Part shown: positions 63,520 through 64,000 of the stretch, piece by piece
Layout of the letters: each line of letters starts with the position of its first letter
Position numbering within the stretch: the stretch's first letter is position 1
Assembly (NCBI RefSeq): GCF_014648415.1
Contig: NZ_BMRB01000006.1
Coordinates: 186,001-250,000, forward strand
Reading direction: 5' to 3'
DNA length: 64,000 nucleotides
Source of the DNA: Actinokineospora fastidiosa
GTDB lineage: Bacteria > Actinomycetota > Actinomycetes > Mycobacteriales > Pseudonocardiaceae
Made by a program: the position numbers and the translations under genes
Notes under the pieces: model-generated
What the model saw: the letters and a program-made list of their open reading frames with translations, nothing else
What the model was told of the DNA's origin: nothing
The model's database searches: none

Positions 63520-64000
63520 CCCAACTCCGGTGGTGGTCCGCCCTCCCCCCATGGACCACCACCGGCCCACCCCTCGCCCCACCAGCCCACTCGCACCCCA
63601 GGAGGCCACCGCCAGCCCATACCCCGACCCCGGCCCACAACACCCCCAAGCACTCCGCCCCACACCTCGGGCACTCGCCCCCACACCCCCGGCCCACCAT
63701 GGCCGCGGCATTCCACTCCCGCCCCCAGCACCCCACTCCCCGGCCCACCACGGCCCCGGCACCCCATTCCCCCTGCCCGCCACGGCCAGCGTCCCACTCC
63801 CCGGCCCACCACGGCCCCGGCACCCCATTCCCCCTGCCCGCCACGGCCAGCGTCCCACTCCCCGGCCCACCACGGCCCCGGCATCCCATTCCCCCTGCCC
63901 GCCACGGCCAGCGTCCCACTCCCCGGCCCACCACGGCCCCGGCATCCCATTCCCCCTAACCGCCACGGCGGGCATCCCACTCCCCGGCCCCCAGCACCCC
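63520..64000. repeat. C-rich region with a 61-bp tandem repeat, open at the right edge
   Basis: Copies of a unit starting CACGGCCAGCGTCCCACTCC begin at 63781, 63842 and 63903, with a divergent one at 63964 and a partial one near 63720. Spacing is exactly 61 bp and copies differ at one or two bases. Because 61 is not a multiple of 3, all three minus-strand frames are open and encode Gly/Trp/Arg-rich peptides; this reflects the repeat, not genes. 63520-63720 is C-rich with looser versions of the same words. No gene is supported. Confidence 0.8.

Noticed and set aside
63382-63980. Three overlapping minus-strand ORFs of 154-197 codons, Gly/Trp-rich
   Set aside because: They translate the same 61-bp repeat in three frames and overlap ggt antisense; no start signals or codon bias of real genes.

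Overview
ORGANISM. The window is very GC-rich DNA (by eye about 70% or more) with dense, often overlapping genes. It suggests a high-GC actinobacterium, most likely of the Pseudonocardiaceae type. The reasons are the complete GlgE (maltosyl-phosphate) glycogen/trehalose pathway, a NucS mismatch endonuclease, a SCO6745-family protein, a FilP-like coiled-coil protein, a class III cyclase with an Rv1264-type regulatory domain, and many genes whose start codon lies 6-8 nt after a TANNNT -10 box (leaderless mRNAs). This is chromosomal housekeeping and metabolic DNA. I see no rRNA, tRNA, prophage, insertion sequence, CRISPR or large biosynthetic cluster. LAYOUT. 1-3.4 kb: a frameshifted SDR/epimerase fragment, a methyltransferase, a hexapeptide acyltransferase and a nucleoside hydrolase. 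3.4-4.5 kb: a lower-GC islet with an intact DUF4304-like gene and a decayed tandem copy. 4.5-8.3 kb: two methyltransferases, an enoyl-CoA hydratase and an ABC ATPase. 8.3-11.7 kb: glgX, then an unusual array of 19-bp palindromes, then a HAD-like gene coupled to trpF. 11.8-14.7 kb: two paralogous lipoprotein zinc peptidases. 14.8-25.5 kb: glgB, a CBS-domain gene, maltokinase, treS and glgE on the minus strand, with glgP divergent. 25.5-33.3 kb: a degenerate M50-like TPR membrane protein, a thioredoxin-fold TPR protein, a SCO6745 protein, a thiamine-binding protein, dinB, a MarR regulator, a methyltransferase, an SDR and small proteins. 33.4-37 kb: an ABC-2 exporter and a GT-C glycosyltransferase-like membrane protein. 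37-40 kb: meaB, a thiolase and methylmalonyl-CoA epimerase. 40-44.4 kb: a LysR regulator, a secreted M64 peptidase, a POT peptide transporter and an SPW protein. 44.6-49.3 kb: crotonyl-CoA carboxylase/reductase, a FilP-like protein, a yeast-type cytosine deaminase, a universal stress protein and a cyclase. 49.9-54.4 kb: a methyltransferase, a hydrolase, small zinc-ribbon proteins and a duplicated 3-hydroxyacyl-CoA dehydrogenase. 54.5-59.7 kb: a kinase-like protein, dhaM-dhaL-dhaK, and a sodium:solute symporter with a small membrane partner. 59.8-64 kb: nucS, a NUDIX hydrolase, a low-complexity gap, secreted gamma-glutamyltransferase and a 61-bp tandem repeat running off the right edge. HOW THE GENES WORK TOGETHER. 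TreS, maltokinase, GlgE and GlgB convert trehalose/maltose through maltose-1-phosphate into branched alpha-glucan, and GlgP and GlgX degrade it. Enoyl-CoA hydratase, 3-hydroxyacyl-CoA dehydrogenase, thiolase, CcrA, Mce and MeaB cover C4/C5 acyl-CoA, ethylmalonyl-CoA and propionyl-CoA flux. Four of their promoter regions, plus that of the universal stress gene, carry a common palindrome of the form TACY-N4-RGTA, which suggests one acyl-CoA-linked repressor. DhaKLM is a PTS-driven dihydroxyacetone kinase. MOST NOTABLE. The six- or seven-unit palindrome array between glgX and the HAD gene, the shared TACY-N4-RGTA operator, the C-rich repeat tracts, and an M50-like membrane protein that has lost its active site.
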